Shown one piece after another: positions 42,080-50,994 of a stretch of DNA of 64,000 nucleotides. This stretch comes from an uncultured Clostridia bacterium (lineage in GTDB: Bacteria > Bacillota > Dehalobacteriia > UBA4068 > CALXSR01): NCBI GenBank assembly GCA_944391215.1, contig CALXSR010000015.1, positions 22,252 through 86,251 on the forward strand, in the 5' to 3' direction. Numbering within the stretch: position 1 is the stretch's first letter; each line of letters starts with the position of its first letter. The translations under genes and the position numbers were made by a program. The notes below the pieces were generated by a model, which searched no databases, was not told the DNA's origin, and was given only the letters and a program-made list of their open reading frames with translations.

Positions 42080-43147
42080 ATGCAAAATAATAAAACAAAG
42101 CGCGGTTTAAAAATCGTACTTCTCACCGTTCTTCTTATTGCCATTATTGGAATTGGCATTTTATACTCTTTGTTTCATAATGAATTGGCCACATTAAACA
42201 GCATTCAGCAAGCTGAAGACGCCCCATTCTTTACTATGACCTATTATGGAGATTATGGCTTTGACGACTTTTTACAGCAAGGCGCTTCTACCGATCAAGA
42301 ATTGGTTGATTTTATTACCAAAAGATTGTTAAAAGGCATTCCTATGAATTTTGATTTACCGGATCTGGGCTGCAGCACTTTTAGTGTCCAAACACCGGCG
42401 GGAGAACAGCTTTTTGGCCGTAATTTCGATATGTATTACTCCCCTGCCCTTTTTGTTTGGACCGAACCGCAAAATGGTTATCGTTCGATTTCCATGGTTA
42501 ATTTATCTTATATCGGTTTTGGTAAGGATAAATTGCCCATCGGTTTTCAAAACAGCATCATGACTTTGGCTGCTCCTTATGTGCCTTTGGACGGAATCAA
42601 TGAAAAAGGCGTGGCCGTTGGCGTACTTTTAATTGATACAGAGCCTACCAATCAACAAACTGATAAAATAGATATCACCACCAGCACTGCGATTCGTTTA
42701 ATTTTAGATAAAGCGGCCAATGTAGAGGAAGCGCTGGATCTATTACAACAATACGACATGCATGCTTCTGCCAACAGCTGTTTTCACTTTCAAATTGCCG
42801 ATGCCAGCGGCCGAAGCGTTGTCGTAGAATATATCAATCATGAGTTTTCGGTAGTAGAAAGCAAACAAGCCACTAACTTTTTATTAACCCCCGGCGCATG
42901 GTATCATTTTGGCAAAGGACAAGATCGTTATCAAACCTTAGTTACCACACTAGCAAAAAAAAATAATACGTTAACAGAGACGGAAGCCATGCAATTATTG
43001 CAAGCGGTCAGCCAGAAACCGGATTCGGAGGACACCGAAAAAAGCAGCACCCAATGGTCGGTGATTTATAATTTATCACAGGGAACTGCCCAAATCAGTA
43101 TACAAAGAGACTATGACCGAATTTATGAATATGCCATTAGAAAATAA
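42080..43147 (+). CDS. Membrane-anchored choloylglycine-hydrolase / C45-type Ntn hydrolase
   Basis: 355 aa. One N-terminal membrane span (about residues 9-32) and then an extracellular domain. The presumed nucleophile is Cys 98 in DLGCSTFSV, followed by GEQLFGRNFDMYYSP, the family's conserved Arg-Asn-Asp block. The later PLDGINEKGVAVGVLLI and SANSCFHFQIADASG also fit. In this family the Cys becomes N-terminal after self-cleavage, which would remove the anchor. It likely cleaves a linear amide; bile-salt or penicillin-like substrates are possible but unproven. Confidence 0.82.
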   Translation: MQNNKTKRGLKIVLLTVLLIAIIGIGILYSLFHNELATLNSIQQAEDAPFFTMTYYGDYGFDDFLQQGASTDQELVDFITKRLLKGIPMNFDLPDLGCSTFSVQTPAGEQLFGRNFDMYYSPALFVWTEPQNGYRSISMVNLSYIGFGKDKLPIGFQNSIMTLAAPYVPLDGINEKGVAVGVLLIDTEPTNQQTDKIDITTSTAIRLILDKAANVEEALDLLQQYDMHASANSCFHFQIADASGRSVVVEYINHEFSVVESKQATNFLLTPGAWYHFGKGQDRYQTLVTTLAKKNNTLTETEAMQLLQAVSQKPDSEDTEKSSTQWSVIYNLSQGTAQISIQRDYDRIYEYAIRK

Positions 43148-43148
43148 A

Positions 43149-43175
43149 AACAGGCCACATCAGCGGCCTGTTTTT
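43149..43175. terminator. Bidirectional terminator between convergent genes
   Basis: Stem AACAGGCC / GGCCTGTT, flanked by A and T runs, shared by the Ntn-hydrolase gene and the ABC permease gene that converge here. Confidence 0.75.
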
Positions 43176-43801
43176 CATAAATCTTTCTTTTGAAAAATAC
43201 GACAGGATATAAAATAAGAAATAACATAAAGAACGAATATCAAAAGCGGCGCTACATAAAGAGCCGTTTTAATAGCCACTTCGGAAACAGCAGGCAAATC
43301 CGTACTCATGCTGGATAAGCCCATAATGGCTAAAAAAGGAATCAGAAAAATAACCATCAGTAGCATACGGCTTTTTTCTACCCCAAAGCGATAGACCAAA
43401 GGAAATAAAATACTCATATAAAAAAGAATTACTAAAAAAACGGTATATCCCACTACTAAAATCGTACTGTCAAAAGGAACATGCTGGATAAAGTTAATAA
43501 CATAAGAAAACACAAAGCCGACCCCAATCCCAATCACAGCCAAAAGGAAAGCCAACAGATATTTCGCCAAAACAATTTGTTTGCGATACACAGGCATAGC
43601 CGCCGCATAGCGGTCCCATTTACTTGTGTCGTCATAAGAAAAAGTGCTTAAGATTAAAATAGCAAAGAAAAAACCAATCAAACCTACAATAAAAGTGCTA
43701 TCCATTGTAAATCCCAAAAAAGAATAACAGAAAAGAACAAAAATAATACTTTTACCATATTTTCTTAAATTATAAATGTCTTTTAATAATAAACCGGCCA
43801 T
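43175..43801 (-). CDS. ABC-2-type transporter permease (module 1)
   Basis: 208 aa with six predicted membrane spans and the N-terminal GLLLKDIYNLRKYGK typical of the small ABC-2 permeases of Bacillota. DTSKWDRYAAAMPVYRKQIVLAKYL is the intracellular coupling loop. Encoded immediately after its ATPase and GntR regulator. Substrate unknown. Confidence 0.85.
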   Translation of the reverse strand: MAGLLLKDIYNLRKYGKSIIFVLFCYSFLGFTMDSTFIVGLIGFFFAILILSTFSYDDTSKWDRYAAAMPVYRKQIVLAKYLLAFLLAVIGIGVGFVFSYVINFIQHVPFDSTILVVGYTVFLVILFYMSILFPLVYRFGVEKSRMLLMVIFLIPFLAIMGLSSMSTDLPAVSEVAIKTALYVAPLLIFVLYVISYFISCRIFQKKDL

Positions 43802-44658
43802 TATTTTTCCCCCTTCAGTAAAAAGACCATAATTTCTTCCAAGTCTACCTTGTCAATTACAAACTGCGGATATTTCTTTATCATACGCGATTTTTCTTTG
43901 ACCAAAAGCTCATAACCAAAACCAGATTTCCGTACCCCAGCAATATCCTCCTGATCTATTTTATCCACATCCTGCAATCCACAACGCAACATACCATAGT
44001 ACTCTAATAATTCATCTTTCGATTGATTTAAAAGAATTTTCCCATGATGGATAAACACAATATAATCGGCAATCCGCTCTAAATCGCTGGTAATATGGGT
44101 GGAAATTAAAATAGCATGTTCTTCATCTTGAATAAAATCCAAAAACAAATCCAGTATTTCATTGCGTACCACCGGATCTAAGCCACTGGTAGGCTCATCT
44201 AAAATGAGCAATTTAGGATGATGCGCCATCGCCGCGGCAATCGCCAATTTCATGCGCATCCCTTTGGAGTATTCTTTTACTGATTTTTTCTCCGGCAGCT
44301 GGAATTTTGTTAAATAGGAAGCAAACAAAGCGTCGTCCCAATTTTTATATACTTTTCCCAAAACACGCCCAATTTGTTGCGGAGTTAAGCCTTCATAAAA
44401 AAAACTGTCATCCAAAACAACACCGATCTCTTCTTTTATCCCCACTTCCGCATCGTCGATATCTTGCCCTAAAATATGAATATCCCCTTGCTCTCGATGG
44501 ATTAAATTTAACATTAATTTAATTGTCGTAGTTTTCCCGGAACCATTTTCCCCAATAAAGCCCACAATACTGCCACCAGGTATAGAAAATCCTACATTTT
44601 TCAACTGAAAACCAGGATATGTTTTTACTAAATGGTTTATTTCCACCAATGGTGTCAT
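43801..44658 (-). CDS. ABC transporter ATP-binding protein (module 1)
   Basis: 285 aa. Walker A GENGSGKTTTIKLM, signature KEYSKGMRMKLAIA, Walker B LLILDEPTSGLD and the H-loop STH are complete. A C-terminal extension of about 70 residues follows. The ATG at 44658 overlaps the GntR stop (TGATG), so the cassette is translationally coupled. Resembles YtrB-type ATPases. Confidence 0.92.
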   Translation of the reverse strand: MTPLVEINHLVKTYPGFQLKNVGFSIPGGSIVGFIGENGSGKTTTIKLMLNLIHREQGDIHILGQDIDDAEVGIKEEIGVVLDDSFFYEGLTPQQIGRVLGKVYKNWDDALFASYLTKFQLPEKKSVKEYSKGMRMKLAIAAAMAHHPKLLILDEPTSGLDPVVRNEILDLFLDFIQDEEHAILISTHITSDLERIADYIVFIHHGKILLNQSKDELLEYYGMLRCGLQDVDKIDQEDIAGVRKSGFGYELLVKEKSRMIKKYPQFVIDKVDLEEIMVFLLKGEK

Positions 44659-45035
44659 CACGCATCCTCCTCAAATAAAAGATTCAAAATCTCTTGTAAT
44701 TCTTTTTTGCCAATACCGCTTTCTTTGGCAATCTCCACTGCTTTTTGCAAATAGCCTTCCGCCATATGTAATCTTTCTTCTTGAATCAAGGCCATATTAG
44801 CCCCAGCCACAAAACAACCTTTACCGGCTACCGTAGCAATAAAACCGTCTTTTTCTAGCTCCTCATAAGCCCTTTTGGTTGTAATAACGCTAATCCGTAA
44901 CTCTTTCGCCAATAAACGCATAGAAGGTAAACATTCTCCCTCTTTTAATGCACCACTTATAATCATGTTTTTAATCTGCCCCGCAATCTGTTCATAAATC
45001 GGCTTATCTGAGGAATAACTAATGATAATATCCAC
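44658..45035 (-). CDS. GntR-family regulator, YtrA type (module 1)
   Basis: 125 aa. KPIYEQIAGQIKNMIISGALKEG starts the winged helix, and RLLAKELRISVITTKRAYEELEKDGFI is the recognition region. It has only a short C-terminal helical dimerisation tail, the YtrA pattern. A perfect palindrome directly upstream is the probable operator. Confidence 0.92.
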   Translation of the reverse strand: MDIIISYSSDKPIYEQIAGQIKNMIISGALKEGECLPSMRLLAKELRISVITTKRAYEELEKDGFIATVAGKGCFVAGANMALIQEERLHMAEGYLQKAVEIAKESGIGKKELQEILNLLFEEDA

Positions 45036-45051
45036 GCCATCACCTCGCCAT

Positions 45052-45101
45052 TACTGTATATATCATATATATACAGTATATCAACAAGATACACTTGTCA
45101 A
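45052..45101 (-). promoter_or_regulatory. Module-1 promoter with GntR operator
   Basis: Minus-strand TTGACA (45096-45101) and TACTGT (45073-45078), 17 bases apart. The -10 box is inside a perfect palindrome, TACTGTATATAT-N3-ATATATACAGTA, at 45052-45078. Confidence 0.7.
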
Positions 45102-45129
45102 TCTTTTTTTAAAATTTTTAAGAAAAAGG

Positions 45130-45180
45130 TTGACAAAGAAGAATCTCAACAGTATTATTGTATTAAGCACTTAATACAAT
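45130..45180 (+). promoter_or_regulatory. Module-2 promoter with GntR operator
   Basis: TTGACA (45130-45135), 17 bases, TATTAT (45153-45158). A perfect palindrome ATTGTATTAAG-N2-CTTAATACAAT at 45157-45180 begins in the -10 box. Its sequence differs from the module-1 operator. Confidence 0.75.
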
Positions 45181-45200
45181 AAGACAAAGGAGCTGAAAAA

Positions 45201-45569
45201 ATGAATTGGCAGTTTCAGGCCGACCGGCCTATTTATACCCAACTAGTGGAACAAATACAGATGAGTATTATTGCCGGCACTTACCAGCCGGGAGAAAAAT
45301 TGCCTTCGGTACGCGATTTAGCAGCCGAAGCGGCGGTAAATCCCAATACGATGCAAAAAGCATTGGCTGAATTAGAAAGAAGCGGCTTACTTTACGCGCA
45401 AAGAACCAGCGGAAGATTTATAACGGAGGATAGCAAAATGATTCAAGAACTAAAAGACGAATTGGCCCTGCAACAAATTAAAGAATTTTTAGAAAAAATG
45501 AAAACATTGGGCTTTAATAGCAACGAAACCATTGCAATGATGCAAACCGCCATTAAGGAGATGAAATAA
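45201..45569 (+). CDS. GntR-family regulator, YtrA type (module 2)
   Basis: 122 aa. RPIYTQLVEQIQMSIIAGTYQPGEKLPSVRDLAAE and NPNTMQKALAELERSGLL form the winged helix; a short helical tail follows. AAAGGAG precedes the ATG. Its stop overlaps the ATPase start (TAATG). It probably represses its own operon through the palindrome at its promoter. Confidence 0.93.
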   Translation: MNWQFQADRPIYTQLVEQIQMSIIAGTYQPGEKLPSVRDLAAEAAVNPNTMQKALAELERSGLLYAQRTSGRFITEDSKMIQELKDELALQQIKEFLEKMKTLGFNSNETIAMMQTAIKEMK

Positions 45570-46267
45570 TGGATACGATTTTAGAAGCTAGAAATTTAAT
45601 AAAAAGTTATGGACAGCATACCGCTTTAAGCGGCGTAGATTTAACCTTACAACGCGGCCGACTGATTGGTTTACTAGGACCCAATGGCAGCGGCAAAACC
45701 ACTTTAATTAAAATTGCAGCCGGTTTGCTCACCCCTACTGCTGGTGAAATCATGATAGATGGAAAAGCGCCCGGCATAGAAACAAAAAAAATTGTTTCTT
45801 ATTTACCAGAACGAAGCTATTTAAATGATTGGATGAAAGTAGCAGATATTATTGCCTTTTTTAAAGACTTTTATGAAAACTTTAACAGCGACAAAGCCTA
45901 TGAAATGTTAAAAAGGCTCCACATTAATCCGCAAGATAAGTTGCGTACCATGTCGAAAGGAACCAAAGAAAAAGTACAACTTATTTTAGTTATGAGCCGC
46001 GAAGCCGATTTATATTTACTGGATGAACCAATCGGCGGCGTTGACCCGGCAGCACGGGATTATATTTTGCAAACCATCATCAGCAACTACAAAGAGGATG
46101 CCAGCGTAATGATATCAACTCATTTAATTGCTGATATTGAACAAGTTTTAGATGATGTGGTCTTTTTAAATTATGGTCAAATCGCTCTCGTTTCCTCAGT
46201 GGATGAAATCCGCGAAGAAAAAGGCCGTTCTATCGATTCTCTATTTCGGGAGGTATACAAATGTTAG
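45569..46267 (+). CDS. ABC transporter ATP-binding protein (module 2)
   Basis: 232 aa. Walker A GPNGSGKTTLIKIA and Walker B LYLLDEPIGGVD with H-loop STH are intact. The signature reads MSKGTKEK rather than LSGGQ, as in other YtrB/EcsA-like ATPases whose C-loops are relaxed. Overlaps the permease by seven bases. Confidence 0.92.
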   Translation: MDTILEARNLIKSYGQHTALSGVDLTLQRGRLIGLLGPNGSGKTTLIKIAAGLLTPTAGEIMIDGKAPGIETKKIVSYLPERSYLNDWMKVADIIAFFKDFYENFNSDKAYEMLKRLHINPQDKLRTMSKGTKEKVQLILVMSREADLYLLDEPIGGVDPAARDYILQTIISNYKEDASVMISTHLIADIEQVLDDVVFLNYGQIALVSSVDEIREEKGRSIDSLFREVYKC

Positions 46268-47058
46268 GGAAATTATTAAAATACGAAATAAAAGCAACAG
46301 CCAGAACTTTTATCCCATTATATATTGCGCTTCTCATTTTTGCGTTGATTAATCGCTTTTCCTTTGCCAATAATTTTATCAATAATACGTTAAGCGTTTT
46401 ACCAGTCATCAGCGCAACTGTTTACACGGCGTTAATCGTAGCCATTTTTGTTATTACTTTCCTAGTTATGATACAACGTTTTTATCGCAACCTATTATCC
46501 GATGAAGGATATTTAATGTTTACCTTGCCGGTAAAATCTTCCAGCCACATTTGGGCCAAAACCATAACATCATTACTTTGGATTTTAGCGAGCGGCCTCG
46601 TCACATTTTTATCCGTTCTTATTTTAGCAGCCGACCCCAGTTGGTTGGGTAGTTTCTGGAGCGATTTCCAACAAATGATGAATCTAATCCATTTGGAACT
46701 TGGCTTAAATGGTTATTTATTCCTTATTGAGTTTTTCTTATTGCTGTTAACCAGCGTTTGGAGCGGCATTGTTATGATTTATTTTTGCATTAGTATTGGC
46801 CATCGTTTTAGCTCTCATCGACTATTAGCCGCTTTTGGAACATTCTTAGGCTTTAATGTCATTTTGCAACTATTATTCTCCATCTTTGGTCACGTAGGCA
46901 TACAAGTATTTCATATTGACCAATGGCTGCAAAATATGGAAGCCATTTCCGCTAGCCATACATTTTTACTGGGCAGCCTTTTAATAAACCTGGTAATTGG
47001 CATTTTCTGCTTCCTAGTTACCAATAATATCCTAACCAAAAAGTTAAACTTGGATTAG
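46261..47058 (+). CDS. ABC-2-type transporter permease (module 2)
   Basis: 265 aa, six membrane spans. LLKYEIKATARTFIPLYIAL at the start and EGYLMFTLPVKSSSHIWAK as the coupling loop are typical for permeases paired with YtrA regulators. Not similar enough to the module-1 permease to be a recent copy. Substrate unknown; an envelope-active compound is likely by analogy. Confidence 0.85.
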   Translation: MLGKLLKYEIKATARTFIPLYIALLIFALINRFSFANNFINNTLSVLPVISATVYTALIVAIFVITFLVMIQRFYRNLLSDEGYLMFTLPVKSSSHIWAKTITSLLWILASGLVTFLSVLILAADPSWLGSFWSDFQQMMNLIHLELGLNGYLFLIEFFLLLLTSVWSGIVMIYFCISIGHRFSSHRLLAAFGTFLGFNVILQLLFSIFGHVGIQVFHIDQWLQNMEAISASHTFLLGSLLINLVIGIFCFLVTNNILTKKLNLD

Positions 47059-47084
47059 GATTTGAAATAGAGAAGGAATCCCCC

Positions 47085-47114
47085 AAACCCGGCTCAAATA
47101 GAGCCGGGTTTTCC
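47085..47114 (+). terminator. Rho-independent terminator of ABC module 2
   Basis: Stem AAACCCGGCTC / GAGCCGGGTTT with a five-base loop and TTTT, 27 bases past the permease stop. Confidence 0.85.
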
Positions 47115-47135
47115 TTGGCAAAAAATACGTTTTTT

Positions 47136-47143
47136 GGTATAAT
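47136..47143 (+). promoter_or_regulatory. Extended -10 promoter element
   Basis: TGGTATAAT fits an extended -10 (TG-N-TATAAT with the TATAAT at 47138-47143). Transcription should start near 47150, which argues against the ATG at 47156 as the DUF454 start. Confidence 0.55.
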
Positions 47144-47182
47144 ATTTATAATAGAATGGAAGAAAAGGAGAAGTTTTTTACT

Positions 47183-47548
47183 TTGCAATTTTTAAAGAAA
47201 AACTTGCTATTTTTGCTTGGCGCCATTAGTTTGCTATTGGGTAGTATCGGAATCTTTTTACCGGTTATGCCAACGGTACCCTTTTTTCTTTTGTCCAGCG
47301 CCTGCTTTTCCTGCGCTAGTCCAAAAGTACATGCTTTGCTTATGAAAAATCATTATTTTGCCACTTACGTAAATAACTATCGTCATCAAACGGGCATTCC
47401 TGCCCATGTAAAAAAAAGAAGCATTGGCTTGTTATGGGCAAGCTTGCTTCTTTCCATGGTTTTAGCCAGCCATACGATTGCCACCATAGTTTTACTTTTG
47501 GTGGGCATTGGCGTTACCTGGCATTTATTAAGTTTAAAAACATGCTGA
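47183..47548 (+). CDS. YbaN/DUF454 inner-membrane protein
   Basis: 121 aa, three or four membrane spans. GSIGIFLPVMPTVPFFLLSSACFSCASPK is the DUF454 hallmark. I use the TTG at 47183, which follows an AAAGGAG; the ATG at 47156 would leave a six-base leader and has no SD. Function unknown. It ends two bases from the convergent helicase gene. Confidence 0.85.
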   Translation: MQFLKKNLLFLLGAISLLLGSIGIFLPVMPTVPFFLLSSACFSCASPKVHALLMKNHYFATYVNNYRHQTGIPAHVKKRSIGLLWASLLLSMVLASHTIATIVLLLVGIGVTWHLLSLKTC

Positions 47549-47550
47549 TT

Positions 47551-49191
47551 TTATTTTTCTTTTTTCCTTGCTTTGGGGCTTACCCTTGCATACTGACCGG
47601 CTTGCGTTTTCGAAATACGAAATGCAGCCGGTATATTTTTTATTTTACAGCGAGCCATTTTTTGCAATACTAATTTGCTGTCCGGCCCAGACATCTCGAT
47701 GAAAGTATAATCCGGGAAAATATCAATATTGCCCACCGCTTTGGCAGGTAAACCAGTAACAGCAGTAATTGCTTGAATAATATGATTAGGCGCTAGTCTT
47801 TTGCTACGACCAATATTTAATTCTAAAACCACTCGATTACCGCCACGAGATCTTTTTTCTCCGCCCAAAGAAATGGGGTCCACCAAGGGAATTGCCTTTT
47901 GGTTCTTTTCGGCTCCTTTGCTTAACAAAACGGCAACCAAATCCTCAATAGCATATTCCTCTTGCAACAAAGAACGCGACATTTCCAAATAAAAAGGATC
48001 TACAACCGAAGACAACGCTTCCTTTACATCTCGTAAAATATACTCTTTCCGGCTGTTCTCAATTTCGGTTACACTGGGCATTGCTGCAAAGGCGATCTTG
48101 GTATGCGCATGTTCTTCAATTTCATGAATGCGTCGCAATTGATAACGATTGCAAACCAAGGTATAGGAACTGCCTTTTTTCCCAGCCCTGGCAGTACGAC
48201 CAATCCGATGAATATAATATTCATCTTCTTGTGGGATATCATAATTGAACACCGCATCAATATCTTCTACGTCAATGCCGCGAGCCGCGACATCAGTGGC
48301 TACCAAAATTTGGATACGACCATTTTTATAATCCTGCATAACCTGCGTTCTGGCCGCTTGGCGCATATCCCCATGCAAACCGATGCTATGAAACCCACAT
48401 TCATTCAAATAGAAAACCAATTCATCCACCATTTTTTTGGTATTACAAAACACAATGGAGCGTTTGGGATTCATTTTCTGTAAAAGTAGATTTAACGCTT
48501 CCTTTTTTTGCTCCACCGATACCGTATAATAAAATTGACTAATGGCATCCATGGAGCGTTGTCCTTTGCTAATGGCAATTAGTTGCGGATTTTTCTGAAA
48601 TTGCTTGGTTATTTTTAAAATAGAAGCCGGCATTGTAGCTGAAAAAAGCAATGTTTGCCTTTCTTCCGGAACCCCCTGCAAAATAGTTTGCATATCTTCT
48701 AAAAAGCCCATATTTAACATTTCATCCGCTTCGTCTAAAACAACGGTTTGTATCTCGTCCAACTTTAAAGTGCCCCGACGCATATGATCCATTACCCGTC
48801 CTGGCGTACCTACCACAATCGCCGAACCTTTTAGTTGCCGAATTTGGTTGATCATCGCTTCCCCGCCATAAACAGTGGCAATTTTAATTCCCTGCTTATA
48901 TTTGGCATATTTACGCAATTCTCCACTAATTTGCATCGCCAGTTCTCTTGTGGGGCAAAGAATTAAAACCTGCGGTTTTCTGCTTTCTTTTTGCTGCACT
49001 TTCTCTATAATTGGAATACCAAAAGCCGCTGTTTTGCCGGTACCAGTGCTAGAATGGCCTATCATATCACGGCCGGCTAAAATTGCCGGAATCGCCCCGG
49101 CTTGAATTTCCGTCATTTGCTCATAATGCATATCCTGTATTGCTTTTTGCATTTCTATGGACAAATCAAAATCACAAAATAAATTGGTCAT
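47551..49191 (-). CDS. DEAD-box RNA helicase with DbpA-type RNA-binding domain
   Basis: 546 aa. The helicase motifs run in order: STGTGKTAAFG, PTREL, GTPGR, DEADEM, SAT, HGDM, HRIGRTARAG. The last 80 residues (VVLELNIGRSKRLAPNHIIQ, FPDYTFIEM) form the DbpA/CshA RNA-binding domain that targets 23S rRNA in relatives, so a role in ribosome assembly or cold growth is likely. Confidence 0.93.
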   Translation of the reverse strand: MTNLFCDFDLSIEMQKAIQDMHYEQMTEIQAGAIPAILAGRDMIGHSSTGTGKTAAFGIPIIEKVQQKESRKPQVLILCPTRELAMQISGELRKYAKYKQGIKIATVYGGEAMINQIRQLKGSAIVVGTPGRVMDHMRRGTLKLDEIQTVVLDEADEMLNMGFLEDMQTILQGVPEERQTLLFSATMPASILKITKQFQKNPQLIAISKGQRSMDAISQFYYTVSVEQKKEALNLLLQKMNPKRSIVFCNTKKMVDELVFYLNECGFHSIGLHGDMRQAARTQVMQDYKNGRIQILVATDVAARGIDVEDIDAVFNYDIPQEDEYYIHRIGRTARAGKKGSSYTLVCNRYQLRRIHEIEEHAHTKIAFAAMPSVTEIENSRKEYILRDVKEALSSVVDPFYLEMSRSLLQEEYAIEDLVAVLLSKGAEKNQKAIPLVDPISLGGEKRSRGGNRVVLELNIGRSKRLAPNHIIQAITAVTGLPAKAVGNIDIFPDYTFIEMSGPDSKLVLQKMARCKIKNIPAAFRISKTQAGQYARVSPKARKKEK

Positions 49192-49216
49192 AAATATTCT
49201 TTATCTTCTTTCCTTT

Positions 49217-49247
49217 AAAAAAAGGCTAGGATAAAATCCTCGCCTTT
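49217..49247 (-). terminator. Rho-independent terminator of the pst-pho operon
   Basis: Stem AAAGGCGAGGAT / ATCCTAGCCTTT (one mismatch) with a three-base loop and seven T on the minus strand, 49 bases past the phoR stop. Confidence 0.88.
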
Positions 49248-49295
49248 CTCATTCTTTTTTATTAACGTGATAATAACTAATTCATTTTAACAGAA

Positions 49296-50990
49296 TCAGA
49301 TCATTTCGTCAATGAGCGGTATTTTTACGGTTATGGTCGTCCCTACATTTTCCGTACTTTGCAAAACAATTTCTGCATTATGGCATTCCGCCACATGTTT
49401 TACAATGGACAACCCTAACCCGCTACCGCCGGTTTCCTTTGCCCTACTTTGATCCACCCGATAAAAGCGCTCAAACACTCTTTGCTGATCCTTATTTGGG
49501 ATACCTCTTCCCGTATCAGCCACTTTCACAATGGCGAACTCTTTCTGCTGGCCAATTTCTACCTCCACTTGTCCACCATTGCGATTATAACGAATGGCAT
49601 TGTCAACCAAATTATAAAGCAATTCTTCCATCATGCGGCGATTTGCAGCCAAAGGACAACTTTGCCCATGCAACTGCAAAAGCACTTCCTTCTGCTGCGC
49701 CTGAAACTGCAAATGTTCCGTAACCCCCTTGGCAATTTCATATAAATCAATTTTTTCTTTCGGAATATTGGTAGCCGTGTCAATTTGCGAAAGATGAATA
49801 ATATCATTGATCATTTCCAAAAGCCTTTGCGATTCATCATATATTTTATGGGCAAAATGCCTCATCTCTTTTTTATCGTCTACCATCCCATTTTGCATCA
49901 TTTCCGCAAAGCCAGAAATGGAAGTTAAAGGAGTTTTTAATTCATGAGAAACATTAGCGGAAAAATCTCGCCGTGCTTTGGCGGCTGCCTGCTCTTTGGT
50001 AATATCAATCAGCAAAACAATAACCCCAATTTTTTCTTCTTGGGAGTATACCGGATTAGCAAAAATTTGACAGTACGTCCCATTCTCTTGTAAAACAACA
50101 TTTTGACCATCATTTTGCATCGCCGCTTCTATTGTTTGCACAAATTGCGGGTTACGGCTCACCAATAGGATATTTCTCCCCTCATATTCTTCTTGCGGAG
50201 CATGTAACAAATCAATTGCACCATGATTAATGGAAAGCACATTTTTATCTTTATCTAATAAAATAAGGCCCTCTTTCATATGTTCGGTAATGGTATGAAT
50301 GGTATCGCGTTCCGTACGCAATTTCCCCATTTGTTTTTGGATTAACTGGTTTTGCTCCCTTATTTTGGCAATAAAAGGAAAAAACTCTTCATCATAATCA
50401 TAGGAATCCGCTTGTTCCATATGATCCGCCAATTCATACATCGGCTGCAAAATCCGTTTCGTTAAATAAGAAGAAACAAAAACCGCCGCTAATAAAATGC
50501 AAATTAATAATCCTAATAATAAAGGCGAAATTGCAAAGAAAATAGCAGCAATACCATCCGTTTCTCTCGCTAAACGTAAAATATGCCCATTGGGTAATTT
50601 TTCCGCATAATAAAACGTTTTGGTTTGCAGGGTTTCCGAATAACGGGCTTGCTGACCAGTCCCATTTTGCATGGCCTCCTGCACTTCCGGACGATCTTTA
50701 TGGTTTATAAAATCAAGAATTCCCTTTTGTGAATCATAAAGCACATCACCGTTGTCCGCAAGTAAAGTAATACGAACACCTGCAAAAGTACCTTCTAAAT
50801 TAGATAAGAAAGCAACGTCACCGGAGGGGTGAAAAGCGGCTGCTTGCGCCAAAACTTTTCCTTCACTCGCCAAATCCACTTTGGCTTGTTCCGAAAATAC
50901 GTTAAAATAAGAAAACATCAAAAAAAGAAAGGAACAAATAACGGCAGCGGAGGCAGTAAAAACCAGGCTAAAATAAATCCTTTTTTTCAA
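49296..50990 (-). CDS. phoR: PhoR-like phosphate-sensing histidine kinase
   Basis: 564 aa. Two membrane spans (about residues 5-25 and 155-180) enclose an outside sensor loop. HAMP, PAS, HisKA (FSANVSHELKTPLTSISGF) and HATPase (NLVDNAIRYN, TGGSGLGLSIVKHV) follow. I use the TTG at 50990, eight bases after GGAGG and just past the phoB stop; a TTG at 51017 would overlap phoB. It is the last gene of pstSCAB-phoU-phoBR. Confidence 0.9.
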   Translation of the reverse strand: MKKRIYFSLVFTASAAVICSFLFLMFSYFNVFSEQAKVDLASEGKVLAQAAAFHPSGDVAFLSNLEGTFAGVRITLLADNGDVLYDSQKGILDFINHKDRPEVQEAMQNGTGQQARYSETLQTKTFYYAEKLPNGHILRLARETDGIAAIFFAISPLLLGLLICILLAAVFVSSYLTKRILQPMYELADHMEQADSYDYDEEFFPFIAKIREQNQLIQKQMGKLRTERDTIHTITEHMKEGLILLDKDKNVLSINHGAIDLLHAPQEEYEGRNILLVSRNPQFVQTIEAAMQNDGQNVVLQENGTYCQIFANPVYSQEEKIGVIVLLIDITKEQAAAKARRDFSANVSHELKTPLTSISGFAEMMQNGMVDDKKEMRHFAHKIYDESQRLLEMINDIIHLSQIDTATNIPKEKIDLYEIAKGVTEHLQFQAQQKEVLLQLHGQSCPLAANRRMMEELLYNLVDNAIRYNRNGGQVEVEIGQQKEFAIVKVADTGRGIPNKDQQRVFERFYRVDQSRAKETGGSGLGLSIVKHVAECHNAEIVLQSTENVGTTITVKIPLIDEMI

Positions 50991-50994
50991 GAAA

